Shown here one piece after another: positions 24,411-32,525 of a DNA stretch of 64,000 nucleotides. Under the pieces are notes generated by a model. That model searched no databases and was not told where the DNA came from. It was given only the letters and a program-made list of their open reading frames with translations. Each line of letters begins with the position of its first letter. Within the stretch, counting starts at the first letter, position 1. Position numbers and translations under genes: made by a program. Origin of the DNA: Streptomyces sp. ST2-7A. Its GTDB lineage: Bacteria > Actinomycetota > Actinomycetes > Streptomycetales > Streptomycetaceae. The DNA is taken from NCBI RefSeq assembly GCF_021390475.1, contig NZ_JAJUWS010000017.1, positions 1 through 64,000 of the forward strand, in the 5' to 3' direction.

Positions 24411-25394
24411 ATGGCGACGGCGGACGTCCCCGAACTGGTGGCGGCGGCCCGAAAGGGCCGCCCCCGGGCGGTGGCCCGATTGATCTCCCTGGTGGAGGGG
24501 GCCTCTCCGCAATTGCGCGAGGTGATGGCGGCGCTCGCCCCGCACACCGGCCACGCCCACGTCATCGGCCTCACCGGCTCGCCCGGCGTCGGGAAGTCCA
24601 CCTCCACCTCCGCGCTGGTCACCGCCTACCGGCGGGCGGGCAAACGGGTCGGCGTCCTGGCGGTGGACCCCTCCTCACCGTTCTCCGGCGGCGCCCTGCT
24701 CGGCGACCGGGTCCGGATGGGCGAGCACGCCTCCGACCCCGGCGTCTACATCCGCTCGATGGCCACCCGCGGTCACCTCGGCGGGCTCTCCTGGGCCGCC
24801 CCGCAGGCGGTGCGGGTGCTGGACGCCGCCGGCTGCGACGTGGTGCTCGTGGAGACCGTCGGGGTGGGCCAGTCGGAGGTGGAGATCGCCTCGCAGGCGG
24901 ACACCTCGGTGGTCCTCCTGGCGCCCGGCATGGGCGACGGCATCCAGGCCGCCAAGGCCGGGATCCTGGAGATCGGCGACGTCTTCGTGGTCAACAAGGC
25001 CGACCGCGACGGGGCCGACGCGACCGTGCGCGAGCTCAACCACATGCTCGGCCTGGGCGAGGCCCGCGCCCCCGGTGACTGGCGCCCCCCGGTGGTGCGG
25101 TCGGTCGCGGCGCGGAGCGAGGGCGTGGAGGATGTCGTCGAGGCGCTGGAGAAGCACCTCGCCTGGATGGAGGAGCGCGGAGTGCTGGCCGAGCGCCGCA
25201 GGAAGCGGGCCGCGCACGAGGTGGAGACGATCGCCGTCACGGCTTTGCGGGAGCGGATCGGCGACCTGCGAGGCGACCGGCGGCTGGGGGCCCTGGCGGG
25301 TCGCGTCGCGGCCGGTGAACTGGACCCGTACGCGGCGGCCGACGAACTGGTCGCCGGCGTCACCGACACCCCGCCCGGGGAACGCGTCGGGTGA
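24411..25394 (+). CDS. meaB: MeaB GTPase, mutase chaperone
   Basis: A G3E-family GTPase that gates cofactor loading and protects adenosylcobalamin mutases (methylmalonyl- or isobutyryl-CoA mutase) from inactivation. The 327-residue product has P-loop GSPGVGKST (about 56-64), the conserved AVDPSSPFSGGALLGDRVRM, ETVGVGQSEVEI (switch) and NKAD (guanine specificity). The C-terminal helix pair for dimerisation is present. The leader carries GGGAG but spaced rather far from ATG 24411. The nearest mutase here is IcmA, 15 kb away; the adenosyltransferase is 20 kb away. Confidence 0.95.
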   Translation: MATADVPELVAAARKGRPRAVARLISLVEGASPQLREVMAALAPHTGHAHVIGLTGSPGVGKSTSTSALVTAYRRAGKRVGVLAVDPSSPFSGGALLGDRVRMGEHASDPGVYIRSMATRGHLGGLSWAAPQAVRVLDAAGCDVVLVETVGVGQSEVEIASQADTSVVLLAPGMGDGIQAAKAGILEIGDVFVVNKADRDGADATVRELNHMLGLGEARAPGDWRPPVVRSVAARSEGVEDVVEALEKHLAWMEERGVLAERRRKRAAHEVETIAVTALRERIGDLRGDRRLGALAGRVAAGELDPYAAADELVAGVTDTPPGERVG

Positions 25395-25400
25395 TCGGTG

Positions 25401-25420
25401 GGGCGGTCGGGTGACCGCCC
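25401..25420 (+). terminator. meaB terminator
   Basis: GGGCGGTC (25401-25408) and GACCGCCC (25413-25420), perfect 8-bp stem with loop GGGT, 6 bases after the stop. Confidence 0.75.
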
Positions 25421-25520
25421 GGTTCCGGGGTCATCGGCGGGGGCGGAGGGCCGGCCCCGCTCCGGTGGGACCCCGGGGCGTGAAGTCGCGGAACGAGGTG
25501 CCCGACGAATTCCCTGCCCG

Positions 25521-25548
25521 TTGGCGTGTCCGCGTCCTGCCATACAGT
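25521..25548 (+). promoter_or_regulatory. Promoter of the lipoprotein gene
   Basis: TTGGCG (25521-25526) and TACAGT (25543-25548) separated by 16 bases, giving a leader of about 95 bases before the ATG at 25651. Confidence 0.5.
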
Positions 25549-25650
25549 GACGTGCGGGGGGGCATCGAATCCCGCGCGTGTACGCGCCGACGCCGTGAGG
25601 TGTGGTGTGTCGCGCTCTCATCCGTCGCGCCGTCTTGGGGAGTTCTTGTC

Positions 25651-26331
25651 ATGAAGCGTCGTCTTGCCGGTCCCGCCGTGGCGGGGATGGTGGCCGCGGG
25701 TCTGTTGTTGACCGCGTGTTCCTCCGACGGTGAGGGGGGTGACGGGGCCGCCGCGCCGATCGAGGGTGCGGACGGTGCCGGGGAGGCGACGCAGGAGCCG
25801 GAACCCGAACCGGAGGAGACCGAGGAGAACTCGACCCCGGGGGACGACGGCATCGACCGTCCGGAGATCCGCGTCGCCGACGAGTTGGAGCTGGTCTTCG
25901 AGGAGCCGGAGACGGAGGATCCGGTGGAGCGGGCCATCATCCTCGACAGCCAGCGCCAGTTCGAAGCGGTCTTCGCCCAGATGACCACCCAGGACGTCGA
26001 GAACTCGGCGGTCGGTTTCTACACTGCCGGAAACGCTCTGCTGGATGACCTGGAAGCGTTGGGGAGGATAGCCGACCGGGGTAGGTCCTCGGGTGGAGTA
26101 ATGCGGTTTTATCAATACGACGCAGAGGTCTTGGACGAAGAGTCCGCACTGGTTTCCTTCTGTCGTGAATTCACTCGGGTCCACGCTGTCGATTTCGATA
26201 GTCGAGAGACTGTTGAGGAAGCCGATCCGGGCGCGCTCCCCACGCATTATGTGGCCAGGCTGGAACTCAATGAGGGTGGTGTGTGGCAGACTCACGAGAA
26301 GGAGAGTGAGGTGGACTCGGAGAAATGCTGA
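25651..26331 (+). CDS. Acidic lipoprotein, unknown function
   Basis: A 226-residue protein with a lipoprotein signal peptide and lipobox LLTAC (C23). An acidic Pro/Glu-rich spacer (about 30-75) precedes a globular part with MTTQDVENSAVGFYTAGNAL, which resembles the all-beta/helix lipoproteins common in streptomycetes but matches no named family I know. GGGGAG lies 8 bases before ATG. The last third (from about 26060) has visibly lower GC than the first two thirds. Its stop overlaps the next start by 7 bases, so the two are co-translated. Confidence 0.8.
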   Translation: MKRRLAGPAVAGMVAAGLLLTACSSDGEGGDGAAAPIEGADGAGEATQEPEPEPEETEENSTPGDDGIDRPEIRVADELELVFEEPETEDPVERAIILDSQRQFEAVFAQMTTQDVENSAVGFYTAGNALLDDLEALGRIADRGRSSGGVMRFYQYDAEVLDEESALVSFCREFTRVHAVDFDSRETVEEADPGALPTHYVARLELNEGGVWQTHEKESEVDSEKC

Positions 26332-27374
26332 CAAGCGGGGGAAGCAAGTTTGTAGGCGCTTCATTTTTGGCGCTCATACTGGTCGCTTTTTCTTCGCCTC
26401 CATCTCATGCCGATGAATGGCGGGGGGATGGTGAGGTCGGAAGGGGGGGAAGTTCCGATGGCGCGGGTGGTATCGGGGCGGGTGCCAACCACGGGGTGAC
26501 TCCCCGGATCACGTTCTCGCCTGCGGCTTCGGGGTCGGAGGGGGCGTTGGCGTCGTCGTCGTGGTCGCCGCCGGCGTGTTATTACGCGCCGGTGCATACG
26601 CCTGCGGAGGCGGAGGCGTATTGGACGGCGGTGCAGGGTCGGATCATCTCCGCGCCGTTCCCGCAGGAGGACAAGGATTCGGCGCGGGTCGGTCACGAGG
26701 GGCGGTTCGGGGAGGAGGGGGAGTTCCCGGATTTCAATCGTGATCTCGATGGTGAGGGCATGTTCTGGATGCGGGTGACGAACGAGGATTTCCCGGCTTC
26801 GGAGCGGTTCGCGTGTGAGTGGCGGTTGTTCTGGGTGGATTTCTCGGAGTCACCGCCGGTGGATGCTTTGGTGGTGTCGGGGGAGACGTTGGCGGCGTTG
26901 GCGTGGGAGCAGACGCGGGTGCCGGATACGGAGTTGTCGTTGAATCCGGATGCGGTGCAGACGGTGAATCTGGCGACGTGGGTGTGGTTGGACGGGGATC
27001 GGTTCGCGCCGGTGTCGGTGCGGGCGTCGTTGGATGGTTACGGGATCTGGGCGGAGACCACCGCGCGGCCGGTGGCGATGCGGTTGGACGCCGGTACTTC
27101 GGACGCGGTGTTGCATCCGTCCGGTGGTCGGTGCGGGATGCGGGGGGCCTCGGTGGGGGAGCCGTACGCGCGGGGTCGTGCGGGTGAGGATCCGCCGTGC
27201 GGGGTGACGTATCTGCGCTCCACCCATCAGGCGGGGTCGTACCGGCTCAGTGCCACGGTGACGTGGGAGGTGACCTGGCGCGACCATGCCGGCGCGGGCG
27301 GCACGCTGCCGGACGGAGTGGTCGACGGCGGCACGGATGTCACCGTCCGGGAGGTCCAGGCCGTCGTCCGCTGA
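26325..27374 (+). CDS. Secreted protein, unknown function
   Basis: A 349-residue protein with a signal peptide (about 1-29, cleaved after SHA). The mature part contains TPAEAEAYWTAVQG, several Trp, and four Cys that could form two disulfides (including CGMR and CGVTYLRST). The final 60 residues read as a beta-sandwich (GSYRLSATVTWEVTW). I recognise no family. Its coding strand is strongly G-rich and C-poor between about 26430 and 27240, with many codons ending in G or T, unlike its neighbours. With the lipoprotein at 25651 it forms a two-gene envelope unit. Confidence 0.75.
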   Translation: MLTSGGSKFVGASFLALILVAFSSPPSHADEWRGDGEVGRGGSSDGAGGIGAGANHGVTPRITFSPAASGSEGALASSSWSPPACYYAPVHTPAEAEAYWTAVQGRIISAPFPQEDKDSARVGHEGRFGEEGEFPDFNRDLDGEGMFWMRVTNEDFPASERFACEWRLFWVDFSESPPVDALVVSGETLAALAWEQTRVPDTELSLNPDAVQTVNLATWVWLDGDRFAPVSVRASLDGYGIWAETTARPVAMRLDAGTSDAVLHPSGGRCGMRGASVGEPYARGRAGEDPPCGVTYLRSTHQAGSYRLSATVTWEVTWRDHAGAGGTLPDGVVDGGTDVTVREVQAVVR

Positions 27375-27437
27375 GGAAGCGTGGGCTGACCGCTCGGCCG
27401 TGTGGTGTGGCACGCGGGGGGAGGATCGAAGGCGGAC

Positions 27438-27474
27438 GGGGCGGCCGGGAGGGGATGTCCCTCCGGGCCGCCCC
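27438..27474. terminator. Bidirectional terminator
   Basis: A 16-bp stem with one mismatch (27438-27453 with 27459-27474) and a 5-base loop between the convergent secreted-protein and PepSY genes. Confidence 0.8.
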
Positions 27475-27578
27475 CGTTGGCCCTCCACGTGCGGGCCGGC
27501 CGCCCGGGGTGCGGGCGGGCTCGCGGTCCGATCGCGGGGTGCGGTGGCGCGCTCGGCCGTCGCCGTCGGCCGTCCTCG

Positions 27579-28292
27579 TCAGCCGTCGCGCTCGACGTCG
27601 AAGACCTCGCCGGAGTCCACGTGCACCTTCAGCTCCCACTCGACGCCGTTGGTGTCCTTCAGCTCCAGGTCCCAGGCCTTCTCGTCCTTCTCCAGCTCCA
27701 GTTCCCTCACGCTCGCGCCGGAGTGCTCCTCGGCGATTCGGGTGGCGTCGCCGGCCAGGACGGAGGCGTTGGAGAGCAGACGCCGCTTCTCGCGGACATC
27801 GTCATCGTCGTCGTCCCGCTCGTGCTTGAGGACCTCGGTGCCGTCCAGGCTGATCTCCAGCTCGTGCCAGCGGCCGTCGTCACCGGCGACGTCCACCTCC
27901 CAGTGGCGGCCGTCGTCGTCATCGTCGTCGTCCCGCTCGATGTCCACCACGTAGCCGGGGGCGGCGGCCAGGGCTGTTCGCTCCACCTTCTCGGCCACGC
28001 CGCTCCAACCGCCGGAGGCGGACGCGTCGGCCGAGCCGCCCGAGCGGCCGGTGCCGCTGCCCGAGGTGTCGTCACCGTCGGAGGCGTCGTCGGGAGAGTC
28101 ATCCCGTTCGTCGGAGTCGTCGAGCGGCCGCGAGTTCGACGGGGTGCCGCCGTCGCCGCCGGTGATGGAGGCGTTCAGTTCGTCGGCGTGGCTGCTGCGC
28201 TCGTTCCCTCCGGTCAGCGCGGCTCCGGCCACGGCCCCGCCGCCGATGACGGCGGTGGCGGCGACGGCCGCGACGATCATGTTCCGCTTCAT
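27579..28292 (-). CDS. PepSY-domain secreted or anchored protein
   Basis: A 237-residue protein with an N-terminal signal or anchor helix (about 5-27), an acidic, disordered Ser/Asp/Gly section (about 30-95) and two PepSY repeats (about 97-158 and 172-236). The repeats share the pattern of a helix, W-x-V/L-x-L and a strand ending EVLKHERDD or EVFDVERDG. Asp runs (up to 7) follow the first repeat strands and could bind cations. PepSY proteins beside two-component systems are thought to modulate the sensor or bind metal. AGGGGAGGAA precedes ATG. It is divergent from the response regulator and probably controlled by the repeats at 28415-28452. Confidence 0.88.
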   Translation of the reverse strand: MKRNMIVAAVAATAVIGGGAVAGAALTGGNERSSHADELNASITGGDGGTPSNSRPLDDSDERDDSPDDASDGDDTSGSGTGRSGGSADASASGGWSGVAEKVERTALAAAPGYVVDIERDDDDDDDGRHWEVDVAGDDGRWHELEISLDGTEVLKHERDDDDDDVREKRRLLSNASVLAGDATRIAEEHSGASVRELELEKDEKAWDLELKDTNGVEWELKVHVDSGEVFDVERDG

Positions 28293-28414
28293 GCTTGGTT
28301 CCTCCCCTGGCCCCGTGGAGCCGATCGGCCCCGGTGGGGGTGGTGCGGTCGAACGGGCCGCCCCGTTCCGGTGGCCCGTCCCTTTCGGACGTTCCCCACC
28401 ATGGCGGAACCATC

Positions 28415-28452
28415 CTGAAGGGAAGCTGAAGCCGGCTGAGGATTCCTTCAGG
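28415..28452. promoter_or_regulatory. Phased CTGAAG repeats, likely response-regulator site
   Basis: CTGAAG at 28415-28420 and 28426-28431 and CTGAGG at 28436-28441 are spaced 11 and 10 bp apart, and an inverted CCTTCAGG closes the array at 28445-28452. This is the usual layout of an OmpR/PhoB-type binding site and lies between the PepSY gene and the response regulator. Confidence 0.65.
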
Positions 28453-28474
28453 TACCGGGTGCGAAGCTGGTCCC

Positions 28475-29130
<656 letters not shown>

Positions 29131-29134
<4 letters not shown>

Positions 29135-30612
29135 AGTTCCGGACCACGGTCGGCGCCACCGTCATCGTCGCCCTCGCGCTGCTGGCGGCGAGCGTGATGA
29201 TGATCCGGACCCTGCACGACAACCTCCTCGAGCAGGTGGACCTCCAGGCGGAGAACGCGGCCCGCAACGTGGCCGTGCAGTTGGCCACCGGCGCGCCCTT
29301 CGACGACCTGGACACGGATGTCACGCTCCCGGTCCAGGTGGTGGACCGGGAGGGGCGGGTACGCGCGGTCAGCCCGGGGCTCCAGGGCATCCGGGGCACC
29401 GGCACCGACATCGTCTCGCCGGTCTACTGGGGGCCGGAGCCGGAGGAGGAGACCGGGTTCGAGGAACCGGGCGAGGTCGGCGGCCGGGTCCTGCTGCTGG
29501 ACGGTGCCGCCAGGGTCAACGGCGTCGTCGGTGACTACCGCTTCGCCGCCATCGAGGCGGAGACCGTCAACGACGTGGACGTCACCGTCTTCGCGGGCGC
29601 GCCGCTGGAGATCGAGCAAACGGCCGTCGCCACCGTCCGCTCCTCGCTGATGGTCGGCTTCCCCGCGCTGCTGGCGGTGGTCGCGGGCGTCACCTGGCTG
29701 GTCACCCTGTGGTCCCTGCGCCCGGTGGAGGCGATCCGCCGCGAGATGGCCGCGATCACCCGATCGGAGGATCTCTCGAGGCGGGTGCCGGAACCGGGGG
29801 AGCGCGACGAGATCAGCCGGTTGGCGGTCACCACGAACGAGACGCTGGCCGCGCTCGAGGCGTCGGTGGAGCGACAACGGAGATTCGTCGCCGACGCCTC
29901 CCACGAGCTGCGCAGCCCGATCGCCTCGCTGCGCACCCAATTGGAGGTGGGCGAGGCCCACCCCGAACTGCTGGACGTGTCCGGCGCGGTGCAGGACACC
30001 GTGCGACTCCAGGCACTCGCCGCCGACCTGCTGCTGCTCGCCCGGCTCGACGCCGGCGAGGGCCCCGCCCCCGGCGGGACGGCGGAGTTGGCCTCGCTGG
30101 CGGGTGAGGAGTTGGCGCAGCGCGAGGGTCGCGGACGCGTCCCGGTCACCGTGGCGCGGCTGGAGACGGTGACCGTGACCGGCTCGGACGGACAGCTGGG
30201 TCGGGTGATCGGGAACCTGCTGGACAACGCGGACCGGCACGCCGCCGAACGGGTGAGGCTGTCGGTGGGGCGGGACGGGACCGGCCACGCCCTGGTCGAG
30301 GTCGCGGACGACGGCTCCGGGGTGCCGGAGGATCAGCGTGAGCGGGTCTTCGAGCGGTTCGTGCGGCTGGACGAGGCGCGGGCGCGCGACGACGGCGGCG
30401 CCGGGCTGGGTCTGGCCATCGCCCGGAACGTCGCCGAGCGGCACGGCGGCACGCTCACCGTGCACGAGGCCCCGGAGGGCGGGGCGCTGTTCCGGCTGCG
30501 GCTGCCGGCCGTCGGGGGTGACACGGCCGACGCCGACGCGGACATCGGTACGGACACCGACGCCGACCCGGCGGCCGGTCGGCGGGTGGCCGGGGCCCGC
30601 CGGGGCGGCTGA
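29131..30612 (+). CDS. Sensor histidine kinase
   Basis: A 493-residue membrane kinase. GTG 29131 overlaps the regulator stop in GTGA. It has a first membrane helix (about 6-26), an outer sensor domain (about 27-168), a second helix (about 170-192), HAMP (about 193-245), a HisKA helix with H258 in DASHELRSPI, and a HATPase domain with N-box NLLDNADRHA, DDGSGVPED and GGAGLGLAIARN. The C-terminal tail is Asp/Ala/Thr rich. The signal is unknown; the PepSY protein next door may be an accessory factor. Confidence 0.95.
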
Positions 30613-30619
30613 CCGTTCC

Positions 30620-30646
30620 CCGGGCCCGGTCCCATCGGCGGCCCGG
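30620..30646. terminator. Hairpin between convergent kinase and MarR genes
   Basis: CCGGGCC (30620-30626) and GGCCCGG (30640-30646), 7-bp stem with a 13-base loop. Confidence 0.5.
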
Positions 30647-30675
30647 TGCGGGGTGGTGCGGCGGGGGTCGGCCGG

Positions 30676-31152
30676 CTACGGTCGACCGCGCAGCTCGTGG
30701 AGATGGTCGGCGATCGGTCGCAGCGTCCGGTGCAGGGCGTCCAGTTCGGGTGCCGGGATCAGGTTCATGAAGTGCCGGCGGACCGAGGCGACGTGGTGCG
30801 GGGCGACCTCCCGCATGGTCTGCCAGCCGTGGTCGGTCAGTACCGCGTACAGGCCGCGTTTGTCCGAATCGCAGCTTTCCCGATGGACCAGGCCGGCGTG
30901 TTCCATACGGGTGATCTGGTGGGAGAGCCGGCTCTTGGACTGCAGGGTGGCGGCGGCCAGGTCACTCATCCGCATCCGGCGACCCTTCGCCTCGGAGAGG
31001 TTCACCAGGATCTCGTAGTCGTTCATGGTCAGGCCGAACGGCTGGAGATCCCGCTCCAGCTGGTACGTCAGGAGGCGGCTGACGGCCAGGTGGGTGCGCC
31101 AGGCGTGCTGCTCGGTCGCGCTCAGCCAGGAGGTGCCGTTCTGGGTGTCCAT
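30676..31152 (-). CDS. MarR-family regulator
   Basis: A 158-residue winged-helix dimer-type regulator. Features are an N-terminal dimerisation helix (EQHAWRTHLAVSRLLTYQLERD in two parts), LTMNDYEILVNLSEA, recognition helix LQSKSRLSHQITRMEHAGLV and wing HRESCDSDKRGLYAVLT. No ribosome binding site precedes ATG 31152; a TACAGT -10 box 7 bases upstream suggests a leaderless mRNA. It is divergent from the DUF3817 gene, and the palindrome at 31348-31369 is its most likely target. A related regulator at 39262 also lies beside a DUF3817 gene. Confidence 0.93.
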   Translation of the reverse strand: MDTQNGTSWLSATEQHAWRTHLAVSRLLTYQLERDLQPFGLTMNDYEILVNLSEAKGRRMRMSDLAAATLQSKSRLSHQITRMEHAGLVHRESCDSDKRGLYAVLTDHGWQTMREVAPHHVASVRRHFMNLIPAPELDALHRTLRPIADHLHELRGRP

Positions 31153-31159
31153 GGTCCCG

Positions 31160-31165
31160 ACTGTA
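31160..31165 (-). promoter_or_regulatory. -10 box for leaderless MarR mRNA
   Basis: TACAGT on the minus strand ends 7 bases before the ATG at 31152. Confidence 0.5.
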
Positions 31166-31347
31166 GCGAGCCGACGGGTCCGAACCGACATGTGGTGGAC
31201 GCCCCGGGAGCCGGAACCGGTGCCGATCGAGGGCACGCGACGGCTTCCGGCGCCCCGGCGCGGGGCGGGCGACCCGGCCCGCCTCCCCGCATCCCGCCGC
31301 GACCCCGCCCGGGGTGCCCGGGGGGAGGCCTGCCACAATGGGACCGG

Positions 31348-31369
31348 GCTTGTGAACCGATGCACAAGC
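31348..31369. promoter_or_regulatory. Palindromic operator GCTTGTG-N8-CACAAGC
   Basis: A perfect 7-bp inverted repeat (31348-31354 and 31363-31369) with an 8-base spacer, between the divergent MarR and DUF3817 genes and 75 bases before the DUF3817 start. Size and TTGTG/CACAA half-sites fit MarR-type operators. Confidence 0.65.
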
Positions 31370-31443
31370 GCGGTGCGCGGGCCCGACCACCCCGGCGTGC
31401 CCGCGTCGTGGGTGCCCCCGTCCGTTCCCACCGGGAGTGTCCC

Positions 31444-31821
31444 TTGGACCCGAAGACCGTCTCCGCCCTGCGACGGCTCCGACTGGTGTCCGCCCCCGAG
31501 GCGGTCTCCTTCCTTCTCCTGCTCGTCGCCTCCGTGCTGCGCCGCACCACCGATTTCGACGCCGTGCCGGTGCTCGGAATGGTGCACGGCATCCTCTTCG
31601 TCGTCTACGGCCTGTTCTGGCTGGACGCCTGGAACCGCGCGCGCTGGTCCCTCGCCACCGCCGCCTGGTACATGGCGATGGCCGTCGTGCCGACCGGTGG
31701 CTTCTTCGCCGAGCGCCGGCTGCGTCGCGAGGAGGCGGAGGGCGTCGCGGATGGCGCCGGGGCCCCCGCCGACGCCCCGGCCGGTACCGCCGCCGAGCGA
31801 TCGGACACCGTCGGCGCCTGA
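31444..31821 (+). CDS. DUF3817-like integral membrane protein
   Basis: A 125-residue protein with three hydrophobic segments (about 16-33, 42-60 and 70-90), then an acidic Ala-rich tail. Landmarks are RLVSAPEAVSFLLLLVASVL, LGMVHGILFVVYGLFWLD and VVPTGGFFAERRLRRE, the arrangement of the DUF3817/YdzA-like family; the biochemical role is unknown. The best start is TTG 31444 with GGGAG 6 bases upstream. It pairs with the divergent MarR gene; a second MarR/DUF3817 pair lies at 39262-40280. A small hairpin follows the stop. Confidence 0.82.
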   Translation: MDPKTVSALRRLRLVSAPEAVSFLLLLVASVLRRTTDFDAVPVLGMVHGILFVVYGLFWLDAWNRARWSLATAAWYMAMAVVPTGGFFAERRLRREEAEGVADGAGAPADAPAGTAAERSDTVGA

Positions 31822-31826
31822 CGCCC

Positions 31827-31841
31827 CGGCGGTTCCCGCCG
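31827..31841 (+). terminator. Terminator after DUF3817 gene
   Basis: CGGCGG/CCGCCG, 6-bp stem with a 3-base loop, 5 bases after the stop. Confidence 0.55.
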
Positions 31842-32492
31842 CGCGAACACCCCGCCCCGTCGAGTCCCGCTCGGTGGGGCGGACCCGTTCGGCCGAGCGG
31901 CGTGTCGGGCCCCCACCGTCCGCCCGTCCCCGTCGGTTCCCACCGCTCCGCCGGGGCCCGTGCCGTGCCGGTTCGGGCCGGTACGGGCTTCCGACTCCCG
32001 GAGTACGGTGGTGTTCCGAGGGGCCCGGTCCGGCCTGCGCGGGCCTTCGGCCCCCCGGCCGTTGTGGCGCTGCGCGGGCTCGGGATCGGCCGGTGCGGGC
32101 CTTCGGCTCTCCGGGGCGCCGGGGCGCCGGGGTACCGGGGTGCCACGCGGGTCCCCGGGCCGCTCCCGGGGTGCGGGTCCCGACGGGCGGCGGATGCGAC
32201 CGGCGCCCGCCGGGGCGAATCCCCGACGGCCCCTCCGCTCCCGGCCCGATCGGGGGAGCACCCCTCGGATCCGACGCGGGGTCACGCCGCGGAGGGGCGG
32301 GTCGGCTCCGGACGCCCACCGCCCGCCGGTACCCGTCACTCCTTCGGCGTCATCCGTCCCGGGTTCCGGTGGGCACCGCTTTCCGGCCCCCGGCCCCGTC
32401 GGACCGGGCCCTCCCGGCTTCCGCCGCGGCGCGATGTTCCCCCTCCCGGACCGCCCCCGTTCGACATCCCTTTCGTCCTGTCGTGTTGTTGT

Positions 32493-32514
32493 TCCAACGC
32501 TTTTGTCGGTTGGA
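32493..32514 (+). promoter_or_regulatory. Inverted repeat in the glycosyltransferase leader
   Basis: TCCAAC (32493-32498) and GTTGGA (32509-32514) with a 10-base spacer, 2 bases before the GGAGG ribosome binding site. It could be an operator or an RNA hairpin affecting translation. Confidence 0.45.
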
Positions 32515-32525
32515 CGGAGGACGTT

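Larger units (their letters stand above)
31822..32525. other. 700-bp intergenic region before the glycosyltransferase
   Basis: Very GC-rich and repetitive (GCGGGCCTTCGGC occurs twice within 60 bases near 32040-32110) with no supported gene. The last 65 bases (about 32460-32525) drop sharply in GC and carry the inverted repeat at 32493-32514 and a GGAGG box, so they form the leader of the glycosyltransferase gene. Confidence 0.55.

Noticed and set aside
31822..32525. Possible decayed gene before the glycosyltransferase
   Set aside because: No frame shows conserved-looking segments; the sequence is repetitive GC-rich spacer.
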